Shown here piece by piece: positions 1 to 9,315 of a DNA stretch of 63,898 nt; position 1 is the first letter of the stretch; each line of letters begins with the position of its first letter. Made by a program: the position numbers and the translations under genes. The DNA lies in NCBI GenBank assembly GCA_029007295.1, contig JAQXHN010000029.1, positions 1 to 63,898 on the forward strand. The letters run 5' to 3'. Under the pieces are notes generated by a model. The model had not been told where the DNA came from and did no database searches. It saw only the letters and a list, made by a program, of their open reading frames with translations. This DNA comes from Clostridia bacterium (lineage in GTDB: Bacteria; Bacillota; Clostridia; Oscillospirales; CAG-272).

Positions 1-242
1 GAATACGACGATATGTCGCAGAACATAATCAATTTGGTATTTTGAAACCAATAAAAAAATTTATCGGCTCTCCTTTAAGGGGAGCCGATAAAAATATATA
101 TTTTGAAGGAGCTTAATTTATTATTATTATTCTGAGCTAACTTTAAAATATAAACCAAAGCAAACAACACTGCGAATTAAAAAATTTACAGTGTTGTTTA
201 AATATAAAAATGAAACATAAATAGTCCGTGGTTAGCACGAAA
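1..242. other. Window edge and intergenic stretch, possible end of an upstream gene
   Basis: No confident gene is visible. A plus-strand frame is open from base 1 to a TGA at 43-45 (14 codons) and another from base 3 to a TAA at 114-116 (37 codons); either could be the tail of a gene that starts outside the window, but neither is recognisable. The stretch holds two hairpins. One, at 62-90, is listed separately as a terminator. The other pairs 162-172 with 189-199 (AAACAACACTG and its complement) around an A/T-rich loop and lacks a clean U-tract. Confidence 0.3.
50..90 (-). terminator. Rho-independent terminator behind the first SLH gene
   Basis: A 12-bp stem (62-73 with 79-90, one G-T pair) closes a short loop. 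Read on the minus strand it is followed by a T-rich run (AATTTTTTTA), which fits termination of the SLH gene ending at 243. An A/T-rich flank on the other side means it might also serve a plus-strand gene entering from the left. Confidence 0.6.
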
Positions 243-2567
243 TTACTGTACATATCTTGTGACAAATGCTTTGAAAATTACTGCAGTCTGTGCTCTCGTA
301 GCTATATTTTTCGGAGCAAGCGTTGTAGGACTCAAGCCTGAAATAAAGCCCTCTGCAATAGCCCACTGTATTCCCGCCGTCGCCCATTTGCTGACGCTTC
401 CGGCGTCGGAAAATTTTTCTACCGAGGCTTTTGCGGTAATATCATAATTTTTATTTTTGGCATATGCATACAGGAATGTCGCAAGCTGTTCGCGACTAAC
501 CTTATTACTCGGCGCAAATTTGCCGTTACCGACGCCACCCGTAACTTTGAAATCGGAAGCCCATTCAACTGCTTTGGCGTACCATGCGTTCTGAGGTACA
601 TCGGTAAATTTACCCTTAAATGTAACATCGGGAGAGCCTTCGAGAGCATATAAAATCTGAACGAACATGGCTCTTGTCATTTGTGTTTTTGGAGAAAATG
701 TTCTGTCGGAGGTTCCGCTGAAATATGAATTTTCAACACAAAACACGACTGCGTCGGAATACCATGATTTTTCGGGAATGTCGTCAAAGCAAACACATTT
801 TATTTCTTCACTGTATTCGCTTTCCGGACTCTGTAACTGCTTTCCCGTTGAATCTACGCATACGACGGCATATTTATAATATTTGCATGCGGGCGCATTT
901 GAGTCTGTAAAGGTGTTCTTAGCCGTTGTACAGACGGTTGTACGGATACCGCCTGTGACCGGAATTCTTATAAGCTTATATTTTTCAGCCCCGTTAACCT
1001 TGCTCCATGTCACCGTAATTCCGGAAGCGTCGCTTTTTAAATTAACTATTTCCGGCGCTTCAAGGGTCGGTTCCGAAATATCATTAACGCAAAGCTTGTT
1101 TATTTTTAATGTATAACCGTCTTTAATTCCGTATCCGTTAACATAATAGGTATCATATTCCAATGTTTTATGGGTGTACGTGCCGGCGGTAGTCCAATAA
1201 ATATAACCGTCTCGGTATTCCGGAGTTTCATGGGAATTTAATCTCAAGCCTCCTAGCGTCTGAACGTCCTGTGCCACGGTTCCGTTTGAATTAAATACCA
1301 TGTAGTAGCTTTGTACAAATGTTGAGTCGACAAGAGGGGACGCTTTTTTTACCTTTTCCCACATAACGGCAAATCTATCCCTGTCGATTTCAACAACCTG
1401 AGGATTCGCAACGGTGTACGGAGCTTCATAATCGGTAAGCCATAGGATATTATTATCTTTTACCCACTGTGAGCTGCATTCACCGGATCTTGACGTTGCG
1501 CCCTTTATAGTATTGGTATCATCAGAAATTAACTGAATAAAAATATTTTGAGCTTCGTTAGGTGCTGTCGAAGAAAGACTCTTTGCGCTTGAAGCCACAA
1601 GGTAAATCCTGTTTTTAACCTCTACCATTCCGCCAAACCAAGAATAGACATTATTATCGCCGGAGGAGCCGTAAAAGTGGAATGACGTTGAATTTTGTCT
1701 TTGTGTATTGTAGAAATCCGTTTCGTAGCCTCTGGGATATGCGTCGCCCTTATTTACAATGCAAACGCCACCGTCGTCGAGCTCCATGATAAATTGGTCA
1801 AAGGAGTGGCTTACAAAGTTGGAATCAATTTTTGTATCCGAAAGCTCCGATTTTCCGTCGTCCGCCGACAGCTTCTCCATAGTATCGGTATCTATTCTCA
1901 AAATACCGTTTGCCTGGTGACCGACATACATCTGTTTTGCAAAGGAGCAAATAAGCTCTCCCTCCGATGTAATACATGTATAGCAGGAACCTGCGACAAA
2001 GGGTTGCATTGCGTCGGTTGATGTTTTACCGCCTTTTGAAACGTATTCAACGGTCTTTATTAAATTGCCCTGATAATTATATTTCGAAACAGCGACAGTA
2101 GCAATTCCGCCTTTTTCCGACTCATCGTCCTGTCCCCATACAACATAATAATTTCCCTTGCTGTCGGTTGTAACGTCCCCTAACTTCGGATAGAGAAATC
2201 TAATTTGAATTCTATCAACAAATTTAGGTTCGGCTGTATAGCGTTCAACGGTAATTACATTATCGGCCGAGTAAACAATATTGTAATATCCTTTGTAGTC
2301 GAAGAAGTCAATAACCCCGGGAATACCGGAAAAATCACCGTGCGTAAAAAGCGACAGCAGTCCCTCGTATTTGGATTTCTGAAATGAGAGCTGTTCGATA
2401 TTAAGTGTTGAAGCAACTTCCTTTGAGATTGTAAATGCGGTTGATTTAATATTTCCGGTTACTTCTTCGTTGTATGAGAATAACGAGTACGGAAAGATCA
2501 AAAAAACTTGAATTATACACAAAATAGATGAGATTATCTTAACAATACTTTTCAATCTTAGTAACAT
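243..2567 (-). CDS. Secreted SLH-domain surface protein with a fibronectin type III domain
   Basis: This 774-residue protein begins with a hydrophobic signal segment (about residues 8-31) preceded by basic residues, so it should be exported. The middle (about 40-490) is rich in Gly, Asp, Tyr and Trp and resembles a beta-propeller or sugar-binding surface module, but I do not recognise a family. Residues about 500-590 look like a fibronectin type III domain (the VTWSKVNGAEKYKL stretch is typical). Residues about 596-774 are three SLH repeats, each with the F-D-hydrophobic, W-Y, and TRA or SRE signatures, which in the family bind pyruvylated secondary wall polymer. A GAGG Shine-Dalgarno precedes the ATG and a sigma-A promoter lies upstream, with a hairpin terminator after the stop. 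It is therefore a single-gene unit. The substrate or ligand cannot be told from sequence. Confidence 0.85.
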   Translation of the reverse strand: MLLRLKSIVKIISSILCIIQVFLIFPYSLFSYNEEVTGNIKSTAFTISKEVASTLNIEQLSFQKSKYEGLLSLFTHGDFSGIPGVIDFFDYKGYYNIVYSADNVITVERYTAEPKFVDRIQIRFLYPKLGDVTTDSKGNYYVVWGQDDESEKGGIATVAVSKYNYQGNLIKTVEYVSKGGKTSTDAMQPFVAGSCYTCITSEGELICSFAKQMYVGHQANGILRIDTDTMEKLSADDGKSELSDTKIDSNFVSHSFDQFIMELDDGGVCIVNKGDAYPRGYETDFYNTQRQNSTSFHFYGSSGDNNVYSWFGGMVEVKNRIYLVASSAKSLSSTAPNEAQNIFIQLISDDTNTIKGATSRSGECSSQWVKDNNILWLTDYEAPYTVANPQVVEIDRDRFAVMWEKVKKASPLVDSTFVQSYYMVFNSNGTVAQDVQTLGGLRLNSHETPEYRDGYIYWTTAGTYTHKTLEYDTYYVNGYGIKDGYTLKINKLCVNDISEPTLEAPEIVNLKSDASGITVTWSKVNGAEKYKLIRIPVTGGIRTTVCTTAKNTFTDSNAPACKYYKYAVVCVDSTGKQLQSPESEYSEEIKCVCFDDIPEKSWYSDAVVFCVENSYFSGTSDRTFSPKTQMTRAMFVQILYALEGSPDVTFKGKFTDVPQNAWYAKAVEWASDFKVTGGVGNGKFAPSNKVSREQLATFLYAYAKNKNYDITAKASVEKFSDAGSVSKWATAGIQWAIAEGFISGLSPTTLAPKNIATRAQTAVIFKAFVTRYVQ

Positions 2568-2597
2568 TTAGCTATCCTCGTTATTGTTTGTATAATT

Positions 2598-2626
2598 ATT
2601 ATAGTCGAATTTTGTAGAAAAGTCAA
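2598..2626 (-). promoter_or_regulatory. Sigma-A promoter of the first SLH gene
   Basis: On the minus strand TTGACT and TATAAT are separated by 17 bases, a near-consensus vegetative promoter. It sits about 30 bases upstream of the ATG at 2567. Confidence 0.75.
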
Positions 2627-2667
2627 TAAAACAAAATCGGTAGACTAAGAAAATTTGTAAAATATAC

Positions 2668-2712
2668 ATAAAAATATTAAAAAACTTACCGGCTTATTAT
2701 GAAGCCGGTAAG
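2668..2712 (-). terminator. Terminator behind the GH20 gene
   Basis: CTTACCGGCTT at 2685-2695 pairs with its complement at 2702-2712 across a six-base loop. On the minus strand it is followed by TTTTTTAATATTTTT. It starts only seven bases after the GH20 stop. Confidence 0.8.
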
Positions 2713-2718
2713 TAATTA

Positions 2719-4485
2719 TTATTTGCTGAATACCAGTTTTAAGAAATTCTGCAAGACATAAAGCTGAGACGGTTTGCAACGCGCAAGCCAAGCGTCGGAA
2801 TATTCGCTGAGCCAACCGTCGCATCTTACGCATTCTTTTTCAAAGCCGCCAAAGTGAAGGTTGAACCTGTTCATCATAATAACGGCCTCGACGCCGAGCC
2901 TCAAATCGCGCATGTTTGCATTTGTGTCTCCGAACGAACGTATTGTTTCAAGAATCTTGAGCAGCTTTATTATATTGTTTCGGCAATTATTTTCATCAAT
3001 TTCATATATCTGAATATTTCGGTTTTCAATATAATTCGCGGAAAACCACGGAACGAATTCCATCCAGCGGTTATTTTCCTCACAGCTGCTTGCGTCCCGG
3101 ATAAGAGCAAAAATATCGGGACAATCGCAAAGAGCCCTGTCGGGGAAGAATTCAAGCTTTGCAAACGAGGAGTACCAGCCGCGGCTTAACTCATTTACGC
3201 TGGCGTTCCACGCACGCTCACAGCCGAGAACGATACCGTACCTTTCACATCCGAGCGAAGGAACGTTTCCGTAATCGCCCCAGTTAGTATTAAGGAAACC
3301 GACCGCTCCGTATTTGTGACCGTAATAAGCCATTTTTGAGATATTATCGTGTGAAATTCCTATTTCCTCAACAAATCTGTTCCATGAATTTGTACACGGA
3401 CAAACATACTGATTCTTTCCGCTTTGTGAGAATAGCTTAACATTTTCTTCAATAGGCTCCTTGGAATAGCACCAGTTAAGCATTATCGTATCATCGGGAA
3501 GAAGAGAGAGCTTTTCCGGATGCTCGACAACAATATCTCCCCACATCATAACGCTTTTTCCCATAGCCTTTAAGTGATTTACAAGCTTTAAAACGAATTT
3601 AAAATATTCTTCACCCGTATTTTTGCCCTTGTTCTTTCCCTTACATAGGTCGTAGGTTTCGTCACAGCAGATGTTGAATTTATCGGAGCGAAAAAGCATA
3701 GCATACTGATCTATTCTGGAGCAGATCATGTTAAACGCTTCGTCGCTTGAGACATCAACCGTGTGATGAGACATTTTTTCAAGCCAGTAGTGCTGGTGCG
3801 GCTCATAATTCTCGTATTCACAGCAATGCTTGAATCTTTCACACTGCAGCTGATTGTATAGATGACCGAAGGAAGCGACGGAGGGAACAAATTCGACAAA
3901 TCTATCATGGCAGTAGTTATCAAGCTCTATAATTTCTTCAGGATATAAAACCTCGTCCTTGCCCATAACTCCTTCAAGCTCTGCAAAAGCAAAAGAGTCC
4001 TCTATATACAGCTGAAAATGATTTACCTTGTACATGGAAATCGTGTCGACTATTTCCTTTAAAGTATCCAATGTGGGAATTCTTCCTCTGGTGACGTCAT
4101 GATAAAAGCCGCGGATACTGTAATCCGGCTTATCGTCTATTTCACATGTTGTGATGACGGAAGACGAGGAAAGCGTAATCATTTGCATGACGGTCTGCAA
4201 TCCGTAGAACGCTCCGGAATCACCTCCGGTAATTGTAATTTGATTTTCGCTGACCGAAACGGTATAAGCGTCGCCTATGTCGGCTTTGATAACATTGACA
4301 GTGCCGCCTGTGCCGAGCTTTGCATAACACTTTTTCTCTGCAAACTCATTTAATTTAAGGCATAGTCTTGACGCCGCATGCATAACTCGGATATCAAATT
4401 CATGCGATACCGCAATAACAGCACCTGACAAATCAATGGTTTTACCTGTTTCGACGTATTTTTTAGGTGAAGGAATTATATTCAT
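2719..4485 (-). CDS. Glycoside hydrolase family 20 enzyme (beta-N-acetylhexosaminidase-like)
   Basis: The protein has a GH20b-like N-terminal domain (about 1-110) followed by a TIM barrel that opens with the family-typical R-G-F-Y-H-D-V-T-R-G stretch. The catalytic Asp-Glu pair is visible as CCDET at about residues 273-277; the usual form is GGDE, so the flanking residues are changed. GH20 enzymes remove terminal N-acetylglucosamine or N-acetylgalactosamine using the substrate acetamido group as nucleophile. No signal peptide is seen, so it probably acts on imported oligosaccharides or recycled wall fragments. Two ATGs lie six bases apart: GGGAG at 4495-4499 is only 3 bases from the first (4491) and 9 bases from the second (4485), so I take the second, giving 588 residues. 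nagB at 58.9 kb could use the released sugar phosphate. Confidence 0.85.
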   Translation of the reverse strand: MNIIPSPKKYVETGKTIDLSGAVIAVSHEFDIRVMHAASRLCLKLNEFAEKKCYAKLGTGGTVNVIKADIGDAYTVSVSENQITITGGDSGAFYGLQTVMQMITLSSSSVITTCEIDDKPDYSIRGFYHDVTRGRIPTLDTLKEIVDTISMYKVNHFQLYIEDSFAFAELEGVMGKDEVLYPEEIIELDNYCHDRFVEFVPSVASFGHLYNQLQCERFKHCCEYENYEPHQHYWLEKMSHHTVDVSSDEAFNMICSRIDQYAMLFRSDKFNICCDETYDLCKGKNKGKNTGEEYFKFVLKLVNHLKAMGKSVMMWGDIVVEHPEKLSLLPDDTIMLNWCYSKEPIEENVKLFSQSGKNQYVCPCTNSWNRFVEEIGISHDNISKMAYYGHKYGAVGFLNTNWGDYGNVPSLGCERYGIVLGCERAWNASVNELSRGWYSSFAKLEFFPDRALCDCPDIFALIRDASSCEENNRWMEFVPWFSANYIENRNIQIYEIDENNCRNNIIKLLKILETIRSFGDTNANMRDLRLGVEAVIMMNRFNLHFGGFEKECVRCDGWLSEYSDAWLARCKPSQLYVLQNFLKLVFSK

Positions 4486-4515
4486 AATCATTATCTCCCG
4501 GAATTATTTGTCTCT

Positions 4516-4544
4516 ATTATACCATTAATCACAGATAATTGCAA
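4516..4544 (-). promoter_or_regulatory. Sigma-A promoter of the GH20 gene
   Basis: TTGCAA and TATAAT with a 17-base spacer on the minus strand, about 30 bases before the start codon. The GH20 gene can thus be expressed independently of the upstream T-box operon, although no clear terminator separates them. Confidence 0.7.
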
Positions 4545-4573
4545 ACCTGTTTAACAATTATATTTTTAAATTT

Positions 4574-5377
4574 TCAGAAACCGTAAACCTTTTTTGCATT
4601 CTCGGACAAAACGGCGGTAAGCTCGGATTCCTCCAAATCAAGCGATAAAAGAAAATCAAGCTCATTCTTTGTATTCCACATAGGATAATCCGTTCCGAAC
4701 AGAACTTTGCCGCAACCGTATTTATGTATTATATCCTCTGCTTTTTCCTTTGACAGCGCATAAAAGGACGAGCTAGTATCTACATAAAAATTACCGTATG
4801 ACGAAAGCTCGTTCGCCGCCTCGTCCCAAACGGACCATCCCCCGAAGTGCGCTCCTACAACGGTTAATTCGGGAAATTTGTCGAGAACTCTTTTCATTCT
4901 GTCGGGATTCGAGAAATCGTATCTGTAATCACCGGTGTGAATAAGCAAAGGAAGGCTGCGCTTTCGGCATTCGGAGTATATCTTCATCATTTTATCGCAA
5001 TCAAGCTCAAACTTTTGAATGTCGGGATGTAATTTTACTCCGCCCAAATTGAGGCAAACCAGCTCATCGATATCTTTTTCGATGCTTTCGCTTTCCGGGT
5101 GAAGAGTGCCCAAGCCGAAAAATCTTCCGCCACTGTCCTGTACGGATTTTGCTATAAAGTGATTGATTGAAGAAACCTGACGTGGGGAAGTGGCAACAGA
5201 ATGAACAACGAATTTGTCAATTCCGAGAGAAATCTTATCTGTAAGGTCCGAAACCGTGCCGGAATAAACGGAATTAAGACCGTAAAAGGTATCCGTTCCG
5301 TTTACGGCAAGCTTTGCGATTTTTTCGGGATATATATGGCAGTGTGCGTCTATTACGGTATACTTGTTTAATATCAT
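4574..5377 (-). CDS. Amidohydrolase family 2 (COG2159-type) metal-dependent hydrolase
   Basis: The 267-residue protein is a single amidohydrolase TIM barrel. Visible metal and active-site positions are the N-terminal H-x-H (H12 and H14 in DAHCHIYP), H147 in the IHTGD stretch, H177 in GAHFGG and D230 in FGTDYP. Relatives include decarboxylases of the ACMSD/gamma-resorcylate group and lactone hydrolases, so the reaction could be a hydrolysis or a decarboxylation. No signal peptide is present. The start ATG overlaps the stop of the upstream fusion gene by one base (TAATG), which implies translational coupling, and the gene is the last of a three-gene operon behind a T-box leader. Its substrate is probably the product or precursor of the fused ligase, but that is inference from position only. 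Confidence 0.8.
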   Translation of the reverse strand: MILNKYTVIDAHCHIYPEKIAKLAVNGTDTFYGLNSVYSGTVSDLTDKISLGIDKFVVHSVATSPRQVSSINHFIAKSVQDSGGRFFGLGTLHPESESIEKDIDELVCLNLGGVKLHPDIQKFELDCDKMMKIYSECRKRSLPLLIHTGDYRYDFSNPDRMKRVLDKFPELTVVGAHFGGWSVWDEAANELSSYGNFYVDTSSSFYALSKEKAEDIIHKYGCGKVLFGTDYPMWNTKNELDFLLSLDLEESELTAVLSENAKKVYGF

Positions 5378-7896
5378 TATGCCGTCACCACACTGTCCGC
5401 CTTTTGAAGACCCAATTCTTTGATTGCGTCTTCGCGCATTTTATATTTCAGAATTTTACCCGCCGCATTCATAGGGAATGAATCTGTAAACTTTATATAT
5501 CTCGGAACCTTATGTCTTGCTATTCCTTTTGTAAGATACTCTCTCATTTCCTGCTCGGTTATTTCCTCGTTCTCCTTAGGAATAATACAAGCCATAACCT
5601 CCTCTCCGTACTGTTCGTCGGGGACGCCGATTACCTGAACGTCTCTCACCTTGGGATATGTATAAATGTATTCCTCTATTTCCTTGGGGTATATGTTTTC
5701 ACCGCCTCGTATTATCATATCCTTCAGTCTTCCGGTAATACGGTAATTACCGTCGGGAGTCCGTTCGGCAAGGTCCCCGGTGTGGAGCCATCCGTCCTTG
5801 TCAATGGTCTCCTTTGTTGCTTTCGGCATCTTATAATACCCCTTCATTACATTGTAGCCCCTTGCAACAAATTCTCCCGTAACATTATCGGGGCAGTCCT
5901 TACCGGTTTCCGGGTCAACTATTTTACATTCTATTTCGGGCAAGGGTCTGCCGACGGTGCCTACGCGCACTTCTATCGGGTCGTCGGTCGAGCTCATGGT
6001 GCAGCCGGGGGACGCCTCGGTCTGACCGTATACAATGGTAATTTCACTCATGTTCATCTTATTAACCACATCCTGCATTGTGGAAATGGGGCACGGACTT
6101 CCCGCCATGATTCCCGTACGAAGGAATGAAAAATCGGTCTTTGAAAAATCGGGATGCTCTAAAAGTGCGATAAACATTGTCGGTACGCCGTGAAACGCCG
6201 TGATATGCTCGTTGTTTATACAGCTTAATGCGGATTTTGGCGAAAAATACGGCAGAGGTAGCATTGTAGACGCATGCGTCATTGCCGCAGTCATTGCAAG
6301 AACCATTCCGAAGCAATGAAACATAGGAACCTGAATCATCATTCTGTCTGCCGTCGATAAATCCATTCTGTCACCGATACATTTACCGTTGTTGACAATG
6401 TTATGGTGAGTGAGCATAACTCCCTTGGGAAAACCGGTAGTGCCCGACGTGTACTGCATATTTGCAACGTCATCCTTGTCGATTTTCAAAGACATACGGT
6501 AGACCTCCTCTACCGGAACCTTTCCGGAAAGGGTAACGGCTTCATTCCATGTTAAGGCACCCTTCAAATTAAAGCCGACCGTAATGACATTGCGAAGGAA
6601 GGGAAGAGCCTTGCAATGAAGCGGAGAGCCCTTTGGGAGCTTTTCAAGCTCGGGACAAAGCTCGGCAATGATTTCTCCGTACTTAATGTCCTTTGAGCCC
6701 TCTGTCATAATCAACGTATGAGTATCCGATTGCTTTAACAGATATTCGACCTCGCTGATTTTATAGGCGGTATTAACCGTTACCAAAACTGCACCGATTG
6801 ATACGCACGCCCAAAATGCTATAAACCACTGAGGGACATTCGAAGCCCATACGGAAACATGAGTGCCTTTCTTTACGCCGAGTGCTATAAGAGAACGTGC
6901 AAATTCGTTTACGTCGTCCTGAAATTCGGCATAAGTTCTTGTATAGTCGAGAGTTGTGTACTTAAATGCGTATTGGTCGGGGAATTCCTTGACCGTCCTT
7001 TGTAAAATTTGCGGGAAGGTTTCGTCGATAATCAGGTCCTTTTTCCAGATAAATTCCCCGGAATTTGCCCTGTTGTGATAATATGTCGGTTTTCTTTTTG
7101 ACGTATCACCGTATTTTTTTACATAATCTACAAATTGAGCGAGAATTATTTCAATATCGTCAAGCTCGGGACAATAGGAGGTGTCCCATGTCAGCGAGAT
7201 ATATCCGTCATAGTTTACAGACTTCAGCGACATCATTACCTCGTCGACGCAAATATCACCTTCGCCTAAAATACAGGGAGAGAGCTTTTCGTCTGTAAGC
7301 TTGGCGTCGACCAAGTGAACATGGCGAACATATTTTCCGAGATTTTTTATAACCTGAGAGGGGTCTTCCTTGTAAATCAAGGTCGAGGAGGTGTTCCAAA
7401 GGGCGGCGATATTATCGGATGCGAAATGCTTTAACAGCTGTCTTAATTCCTTGGTATCGGCAAGCACGCCGAGTGTTTCCAGTAAAAGAACAACATTGTT
7501 TTGCTCGGCAATTTCCAAAATTTCGCTTAACAGAGCTTTAATGTTCTCATATACGGCTTCGGCATTGTCGACAGCGTCGGTTCTCATCCTGATAAACGGG
7601 ATATGCAAATTTGAGGCGATTTCAATGCAATGCAACAGCTCCGATTTATTATCCTCGGTAGTGCCGAGCGCAATGTCGCAAACGGCGTCTATGCAGGGAA
7701 TTGAGAGAGACATCGTGTGCAATTTGTGTAAGGTTTTGGATGAAGCATAGTCGTGAAAGGCGCCGTTAACCTCGGTGAACATCTCGCCGTGAATGTTGTG
7801 AAGCTCAATTCCGTCATAACCGAAATCTTTTGCAAATTTGCAGAAATCGTCAAATGAATAACCATACCATCCCTTAGTTGAAAAAGATAACTTCAT
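5377..7896 (-). CDS. Fusion: sugar-phosphate isomerase/epimerase-like TIM barrel plus AMP-forming acyl-CoA synthetase
   Basis: Residues 1 to about 265 form a xylose-isomerase-like (AP endonuclease 2 family) TIM barrel with conserved acidic and His positions (IELHN near 30, LLLE at 137-140, HVHLVDAK at 192-199). Residues about 285-839 are a complete acyl-CoA synthetase: the phosphate-binding loop YTSGTTGFPKG at 482-492, the adenylate motif YGQTEASP at 623-630, GWLHTGD at 702-708, the hinge region RLKDMIIRGGENIYP at 723-737 and the C-terminal catalytic Lys in AAGKILK. The ligase half most resembles medium/long-chain fatty acyl-CoA ligases. All core motifs are intact, so the ligase should be active. 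AAAGGA lies upstream inside the end of the preceding gene, which stops two bases away. The pairing suggests that a hydroxylated or sugar-derived acid is isomerised and then activated to a CoA ester, which is inference. Confidence 0.85.
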   Translation of the reverse strand: MKLSFSTKGWYGYSFDDFCKFAKDFGYDGIELHNIHGEMFTEVNGAFHDYASSKTLHKLHTMSLSIPCIDAVCDIALGTTEDNKSELLHCIEIASNLHIPFIRMRTDAVDNAEAVYENIKALLSEILEIAEQNNVVLLLETLGVLADTKELRQLLKHFASDNIAALWNTSSTLIYKEDPSQVIKNLGKYVRHVHLVDAKLTDEKLSPCILGEGDICVDEVMMSLKSVNYDGYISLTWDTSYCPELDDIEIILAQFVDYVKKYGDTSKRKPTYYHNRANSGEFIWKKDLIIDETFPQILQRTVKEFPDQYAFKYTTLDYTRTYAEFQDDVNEFARSLIALGVKKGTHVSVWASNVPQWFIAFWACVSIGAVLVTVNTAYKISEVEYLLKQSDTHTLIMTEGSKDIKYGEIIAELCPELEKLPKGSPLHCKALPFLRNVITVGFNLKGALTWNEAVTLSGKVPVEEVYRMSLKIDKDDVANMQYTSGTTGFPKGVMLTHHNIVNNGKCIGDRMDLSTADRMMIQVPMFHCFGMVLAMTAAMTHASTMLPLPYFSPKSALSCINNEHITAFHGVPTMFIALLEHPDFSKTDFSFLRTGIMAGSPCPISTMQDVVNKMNMSEITIVYGQTEASPGCTMSSTDDPIEVRVGTVGRPLPEIECKIVDPETGKDCPDNVTGEFVARGYNVMKGYYKMPKATKETIDKDGWLHTGDLAERTPDGNYRITGRLKDMIIRGGENIYPKEIEEYIYTYPKVRDVQVIGVPDEQYGEEVMACIIPKENEEITEQEMREYLTKGIARHKVPRYIKFTDSFPMNAAGKILKYKMREDAIKELGLQKADSVVTA

Positions 7897-7898
7897 AG

Positions 7899-9299
7899 TT
7901 AGTTCCTTTCATTAATGTTTTGCATTTCGTCATAGGTAATCTTGTTAACCGCCGACATATATGCGCGGATGCTTGCGCCGATAATATCTGTTGACACGCC
8001 GTTTCCGGAATAGAGCTTTCCGTTTGAACGGAGCTTAACAACAGCACTTCCGACAGCCTCTTTTCCCTTGGTAACCGATTGTATTTGAAAATCGTCCAGC
8101 TCGTATCTGTGACCTATAATCTGCTCTATGGCAATAAACGCAGCGTCGATAGGTCCGTCGCCGATAGAAATACCCTGAAGCAGTTTGCCGTCCTTTTTCA
8201 TGGTAATTTGAGCACTTGCCGAGATAATATTTCCCGTATTAATATTGTAATTTTCAATATGATAAGTTTCGGGAACGTTGGACGCCGAGCTTGCTATAAT
8301 TGCTTCTAAGTCGTTTGATGTAACGGTTTTTTTCTCGGCTACTCTTAAAAATTCATCGTATACAGCCTTAATATCCTCATCGCTTAAATCATAGCCTAAT
8401 TTTGACGCTGCAGAAGCTACGGCTGAAATATCGTCATTGAAATTAAGGGAAATCGAATTTTCTTCGGCGGGAGCGCTTGTCTTGCCCGTTATGTCCTTTT
8501 GAGAATCTGTTATTCTCCTGATTTGCTTTATAATACGATGAAATTCGGTATGCTTTATGTCTGTGCGAATGCCGTAGGTAGAACCGATTTTTTCAATAAC
8601 CGTAGCGGTATCTTCAAGAGACGCAACCTCCTTAACATCTACGCCGACCTTAATTCCGGCAATTCCGGATTTACCGCAAAGGACGGAAACGGCGGTGGAG
8701 AGATGATTTGTATCGTTGCAGCGGACAAAAAAGGGTACGCTGAAGTCGGCTTTTATGCTTTTAACAAATGCGTCGAAATCGTCGGGAAGCATTGTGCCCG
8801 TATCTTCGCAAAGTGTAATTTGCGAAGCGCCGCTTTCGATAGCTGCGGAAATAGCCTTTTTGAGAAAATCAGGCTCCGAACGGCTCGCGTCCAAACAGGA
8901 AAGCTCGACCTTTTTGCCGGTTTCTTTTGCGCTTTTTACACAAAATTCAATCCACTCGAGCATTTTTTGAGGTTTTTTGTGCATATTGTATTCCATGCAA
9001 ACGGTGGACGTAGGCACCTCAACCTTAATGAAAGAATTTGCAATATCCTCGCAGGCGGTTTTGGCATAGCGTACGCTTTCTTCACAAGACCCGCAGCAAA
9101 CGGAAATTTCGGCATGAGTTACAAAATTTGACATTGTTTTGACAAGCAAAATATCGCTTCTTGGATTATTAATTTCCGGCAGCTCTATTGTGTTGATATA
9201 CAGTCTTTCAAGAGAGCGTGCAATTTCCAGCTTTTCCTTGAAGGTGAAATTGCGGTCTCTGTCGCATAATGTTGTGTCATTGAGCAAAATTCTGTTCAT
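7899..9299 (-). CDS. 2-isopropylmalate synthase-like protein with degenerate catalytic motifs
   Basis: The N-terminal part (about 1-270) is a DRE-TIM barrel of the LeuA/homocitrate synthase family, and about 355-466 is a LeuA allosteric domain with the characteristic GDGPIDAAF and G-x-STDIIGAS-x-RAY features. The catalytic signatures are broken. The normal LRDGEQ reads LCDRDR, so the enolate-stabilising Arg is Cys. The normal metal-binding HCHND stretch reads RCNDTN, so both metal His are lost. The GxGERAGN stretch reads GVDVKEVA. In the family these residues bind the divalent metal and oxoacid, so I do not expect ordinary isopropylmalate synthase activity. It leads a three-gene operon and has a T-box leader. 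It could be a leucine-sensing regulatory partner or have a changed reaction. The start ATG has an AAGGAGAAAAACG context. Confidence 0.8.
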   Translation of the reverse strand: MNRILLNDTTLCDRDRNFTFKEKLEIARSLERLYINTIELPEINNPRSDILLVKTMSNFVTHAEISVCCGSCEESVRYAKTACEDIANSFIKVEVPTSTVCMEYNMHKKPQKMLEWIEFCVKSAKETGKKVELSCLDASRSEPDFLKKAISAAIESGASQITLCEDTGTMLPDDFDAFVKSIKADFSVPFFVRCNDTNHLSTAVSVLCGKSGIAGIKVGVDVKEVASLEDTATVIEKIGSTYGIRTDIKHTEFHRIIKQIRRITDSQKDITGKTSAPAEENSISLNFNDDISAVASAASKLGYDLSDEDIKAVYDEFLRVAEKKTVTSNDLEAIIASSASNVPETYHIENYNINTGNIISASAQITMKKDGKLLQGISIGDGPIDAAFIAIEQIIGHRYELDDFQIQSVTKGKEAVGSAVVKLRSNGKLYSGNGVSTDIIGASIRAYMSAVNKITYDEMQNINERN

Positions 9300-9315
9300 C
9301 GTTTTTCTCCTTAAA

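Noticed and set aside
162..199. Second hairpin downstream of the first SLH gene as a terminator
   Set aside because: The stem is A/T-rich and lacks a continuous U-tract; the hairpin at 62-90 is the better terminator.
5512..6129. 205-codon plus-strand open frame inside the fusion gene
   Set aside because: It lies antisense to the intact ligase motifs and shows no signal, domain or ribosome binding site.
8499..9131. 210-codon plus-strand open frame inside the LeuA-like gene
   Set aside because: The minus-strand gene has clear family domains; the opposite frame is Cys/Phe/Asn-rich without motifs.
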